9,004 bases of DNA, taken from assembly GCA_039807785.1 (NCBI GenBank), contig JBDHRX010000117.1, positions 1 to 9,004 on the forward strand, in the 5' to 3' direction. This DNA comes from Zeimonas sp039807785. GTDB lineage: Bacteria > Pseudomonadota > Gammaproteobacteria > Burkholderiales > Burkholderiaceae_E. Every line of letters begins with the position of its first letter. The stretch's first letter is position 1. Below the pieces are notes generated by a model that was not told where the DNA came from, made no database searches, and saw nothing but the letters and a program-made list of their open reading frames with translations. Position numbers and translations under genes: made by a program. Positions 7,165 through 9,004 of the stretch are shown here, in pieces.

Positions 7165-8451
7165 ATGAGCGGTACCGATTCGCGGGACCTGCAGGACTGG
7201 CTGGGCCGCATCGAGCAGCTGCATCCGAAGACCATCGACCTGGGGCTCGAGCGGCTGCGCGCGGTGGCGGTGCGGCTGGCGCTGTCGCCCGGCTGCCCGG
7301 TGATCACGGTGGGCGGCACCAACGGCAAGGGCTCGACCTGCGCGATGCTCGAGTCGATCCTGCTGGCGGCCGGATACCGGGTCGGGCTCTACACCTCGCC
7401 GCACCTGGTGCGATTCGCCGAGCGGGTGCGGATCGATGGCAGGCCGGTCGACGACGCGGCGCTGGTCGAGCAGTTCGAGGCGGTCGAGGCGGCCCGCGCC
7501 GGGACGCCGCTGACCTACTTCGAGTTCACCACGCTGGCGGCGGTGCGCCTGTTCCAGAGCCGCAAGCTCGACGCGGTCATCCTGGAGGTCGGCCTGGGGG
7601 GCCGGCTCGACGCGGTCAACCTGTTCGACGCCGATTGCGCGATCGTCACCAGCATCGACATCGACCATGCCGAGTATCTCGGCGGCACGCGCGAGCGCGT
7701 CGCCTGGGAAAAGGCGCACATCTTCCGGCCGGGGCGCCCGGCGATCTGCAGCGATCCGCTGCCGCCCGCCACGCTGGTCGAGCATGCGCGCTCGATCGGC
7801 GCCGACCTCTGGCTCCACGGCCGCGACTTCAACCATACCGGCGATCGCCAGCAGTGGGCCTACGGGGGGCGGGGGCAGCGTCGCAGCGGGCTGGCGTTCC
7901 CGGCGCTGCGCGGCGCGAACCAGTTGCAGAACGCCGCCGGGGCGCTGGCGGCGCTGGAAGCGTTGCGCGAGCGGCTGCCGGTTCCGCAGCAGGCGGTGCG
8001 CCAGGGCCTGGCGGCGGTGACGCTGCCCGGACGGTTCCAGGTCCTGCCCGGCCAGCCGGTCGTGATTCTCGACGTGGCCCACAACCCGCATGCGGCGGCG
8101 CACCTGGCGGTGAATCTCGACGCGATGGGCGCGTTCAGGCAGACCTTCGCCGTCTTCGGCGTGATGCGCGACAAGGACGTCGACGGCGTGATCGCCGCGC
8201 TCAGGCATCGCGTCGACCACTGGCTGGTTGTCGACCTGCCCGGGCCGCGCGCCGCCCGGGCCGACTGGATCGCCGGACGCCTGGAGGCGGCGGGCGTGGC
8301 GCGCGCGGGGCCGGACGCCCGCATCGAGTGCCATGCCACCCCGTCCGCGGCGCTCGCCGCGGCGCAGGGACGCGCGGGCGTCAATGATAGAATCATCGTC
8401 TTCGGATCCTTCCTCACCGTCGCCGACATCCTTGCTGCCCGTGCCGCGTAG
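7165..8451 (+). CDS. folC: Bifunctional dihydrofolate synthase / folylpolyglutamate synthase FolC
   Basis: This 428-residue cytoplasmic Mur-ligase-family enzyme adds glutamate to dihydropteroate and lengthens the folate polyglutamate tail, using ATP. The P-loop is GTNGKGS (51–57). YTSPHL (76–81) and FAERVRIDG (84–92) form the substrate side. EVGLGGRLDAVN (141–152) and SIDIDHAEYLG (163–173) are magnesium/ATP motifs. EKAHIFRPG (182–190) contains K183, aligned with the lysine that is carbamylated in the family. NQLQNAAGAL marks the central domain; LPGRFQ (287–292) and DVAHNPHA (303–310) mark the C-terminal domain. Length is close to E. coli FolC. The start at 7165 lies 7 bp after the accD stop. 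No good Shine-Dalgarno is seen, since GAGGTG at 7143–7148 is too far away, so translation may depend on ribosomes leaving accD. Its 3' end holds a rare AGA codon within a possible promoter for the next gene. Confidence 0.97.
   Translation: MSGTDSRDLQDWLGRIEQLHPKTIDLGLERLRAVAVRLALSPGCPVITVGGTNGKGSTCAMLESILLAAGYRVGLYTSPHLVRFAERVRIDGRPVDDAALVEQFEAVEAARAGTPLTYFEFTTLAAVRLFQSRKLDAVILEVGLGGRLDAVNLFDADCAIVTSIDIDHAEYLGGTRERVAWEKAHIFRPGRPAICSDPLPPATLVEHARSIGADLWLHGRDFNHTGDRQQWAYGGRGQRRSGLAFPALRGANQLQNAAGALAALEALRERLPVPQQAVRQGLAAVTLPGRFQVLPGQPVVILDVAHNPHAAAHLAVNLDAMGAFRQTFAVFGVMRDKDVDGVIAALRHRVDHWLVVDLPGPRAARADWIAGRLEAAGVARAGPDARIECHATPSAALAAAQGRAGVNDRIIVFGSFLTVADILAARAA
8385..8394 (+). promoter_or_regulatory. 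Possible extended -10 promoter near the folC 3' end, for dedD and downstream
   Basis: TGATAGAATC lies within the last 70 bp of folC, in an AT-rich patch unlike its surroundings (AAT GAT AGA ATC). It has the extended -10 TG, a one-base spacer and TAGAAT (5 of 6 matches to TATAAT). Arginine 409 is encoded by AGA, very rare in this G+C-rich sequence where CGC and CGG dominate. Transcription would start near base 8400, about 125 bp before the dedD start. No -35 hexamer is clear. Need for a separate promoter fits the wider folC-dedD gap. Confidence 0.4.
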
Positions 8452-8525
8452 CGTCCGTTCTCCAGCCCGGTCCGTCGACGCGCGCCGCGGCGCATCCGTG
8501 CCCGGAGCGGCGACTGCGGGTGGCC

Positions 8526-9004
8526 ATGGCCAGGCGTGACGCCGGCGACGGCGCGCTCGACCCGGCGCTGACCCAGAAGAAGCGGGCGCGCCGGCGCCTG
8601 GTGGGCGCGCTGGTGCTGGGGCTCGCGGCGGCGATCGTGCTGCCGCTGGTGCTCGACTCCGAGCCCCGCCAGACCATCACCGACGTCCAGATCGAGATCC
8701 CGCCGCGCGATACGCCGCTGCCCGCGAAGGCCGACGACGCGCCGGGCCGGAGCGCCGAGCTGGCGCTGGTCCCCCCCGCGGAGCCGGCGCCGCCGGCGAG
8801 CGCTCCGGCCGTGCCTGCCGCCGCCGAGCCCGCGAAGGTCGACGCACCGAAAGCGGAAGCCCCGAAGGGTGCGGCGGCCAAGGCGGGGACCGGGAGCGAA
8901 GCGGGCGCCGAGGCCGGGCGCCGGCCCGAAGCCGAGGCTGCACGCCGGCCTGAAGCCGAGATTGGACGCCGGCCCGAAGCCGAGATTGGACGCCGGCCTG
9001 AAGC
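8526..9004 (+). CDS. dedD: DedD-like cell-division protein with N-terminal membrane anchor (3' end outside window)
   Basis: About 159 residues are visible, with no stop before the right edge. A short charged cytoplasmic start ends in the basic KKRARRR (18–24). One transmembrane helix follows (about 25–43, LVGALVLGLAAAIVLPLVL), then DSEPRQTITDVQIEIP, which resembles the region after the anchor in betaproteobacterial SPOR-domain DedD proteins. A long Pro/Ala/Lys/Glu-rich linker comes next, ending in octapeptide repeats of the GRRPEAEI type. The peptidoglycan-binding SPOR domain expected at the C-terminus would lie outside the window, so identity rests on anchor sequence and position after folC. 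DedD localises to the division septum in E. coli. An in-frame GTG at 8520 is an alternative start; neither start has a well-placed Shine-Dalgarno (GGAG at 8504–8507 is distant). The 74-bp gap from folC contains no other gene. Confidence 0.83.
   Translation, partial: MARRDAGDGALDPALTQKKRARRRLVGALVLGLAAAIVLPLVLDSEPRQTITDVQIEIPPRDTPLPAKADDAPGRSAELALVPPAEPAPPASAPAVPAAAEPAKVDAPKAEAPKGAAAKAGTGSEAGAEAGRRPEAEAARRPEAEIGRRPEAEIGRRPE
8916..9004 (+). repeat. In-frame 24-bp tandem repeats in the dedD linker
   Basis: Three full 24-bp units (8916–8939, 8940–8963, 8964–8987) and a partial fourth (8988–9004, 17 bp) follow one another without gaps. Each encodes eight residues: GRRPEAEA, ARRPEAEI, GRRPEAEI and GRRPEA. 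The core CGCCGGCCYGAAGC is unchanged apart from one C/T position, which alternates CCC, CCT, CCC, CCT in the proline codon. The array runs off the window, so total copy number is unknown. As 24 is a multiple of 3, gain or loss of units would keep the frame. Confidence 0.93.

Noticed and set aside
7864..7875. G6-C-G5 tract in folC as a possible G-quadruplex or slippage site
   Set aside because: Only two G-runs lie close together, too few for a clear quadruplex, and the frame continues intact through the C-terminal FolC motifs.
8482..8493. 12-bp palindrome GCGCCGCGGCGC between folC and dedD
   Set aside because: It has no T-run after it and no loop, and GC-only palindromes are expected by chance here. 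Not supported as a terminator or operator.
8414..8881. Reverse-strand Ala/Gly/Ser-rich open frame opposite dedD
   Set aside because: The + strand reading has a clear basic-flanked transmembrane helix in the expected dedD position. The reverse reading is only low complexity.

Overview
The window is high-G+C bacterial chromosome with every real gene on the + strand. Gene content and order are the conserved proteobacterial housekeeping block fimV – truA – trpF – trpB – trpA – accD – folC – dedD. In many Beta- and Gammaproteobacteria this block continues into cvpA and purF. A FimV-type polar protein, trpB/trpA sitting between trpF and accD, and the TrpB, AccD and DedD sequence style together suggest a betaproteobacterium, most likely Burkholderiales. 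That placement is inference; genus and species cannot be read from the sequence. I see no tRNA, rRNA, CRISPR array, insertion sequence, integrase or other sign of horizontal transfer.

Layout. 1–1429: C-terminal part of a FimV-like protein, whose N-terminus lies outside the window. 1451–1475: a textbook intrinsic terminator. 1491–2279: truA (tRNA pseudouridine synthase). 2290–3576: a six-pass membrane class III adenylate cyclase, the one gene not expected in the standard block; its ribosome binding site overlaps the truA stop. 3615–7157: trpF, trpB, trpA and accD, joined by 1–4 bp start/stop overlaps. 7165–8451: folC, 7 bp after accD. 8526–end: a DedD-like protein with one membrane anchor and a linker carrying in-frame 24-bp tandem repeats, cut by the window edge before any SPOR domain. 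No gene-free stretch exceeds about 75 bp.

How the genes work together. TrpF, TrpB and TrpA carry out three of the last steps of tryptophan synthesis (phosphoribosylanthranilate isomerisation, then the alpha and beta halves of tryptophan synthase). AccD is the carboxyltransferase beta subunit that begins fatty-acid synthesis. FolC adds glutamates to folates. FimV and DedD are envelope proteins linked to the cell pole and to division. The tight overlaps from trpF to accD imply one transcript with translational coupling. Possible internal promoters (TGnTAGAATC inside trpF and inside folC) could adjust expression of the distal genes.

Novelty. Most of the window is ordinary housekeeping DNA, and I found no convincing new multigene system. 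The points most worth a second look are the membrane adenylate cyclase between truA and trpF, the terminator only 15 bp before the truA start codon, the two rare-codon TGnTAGAATC sites inside genes, and the coding tandem repeat in dedD.
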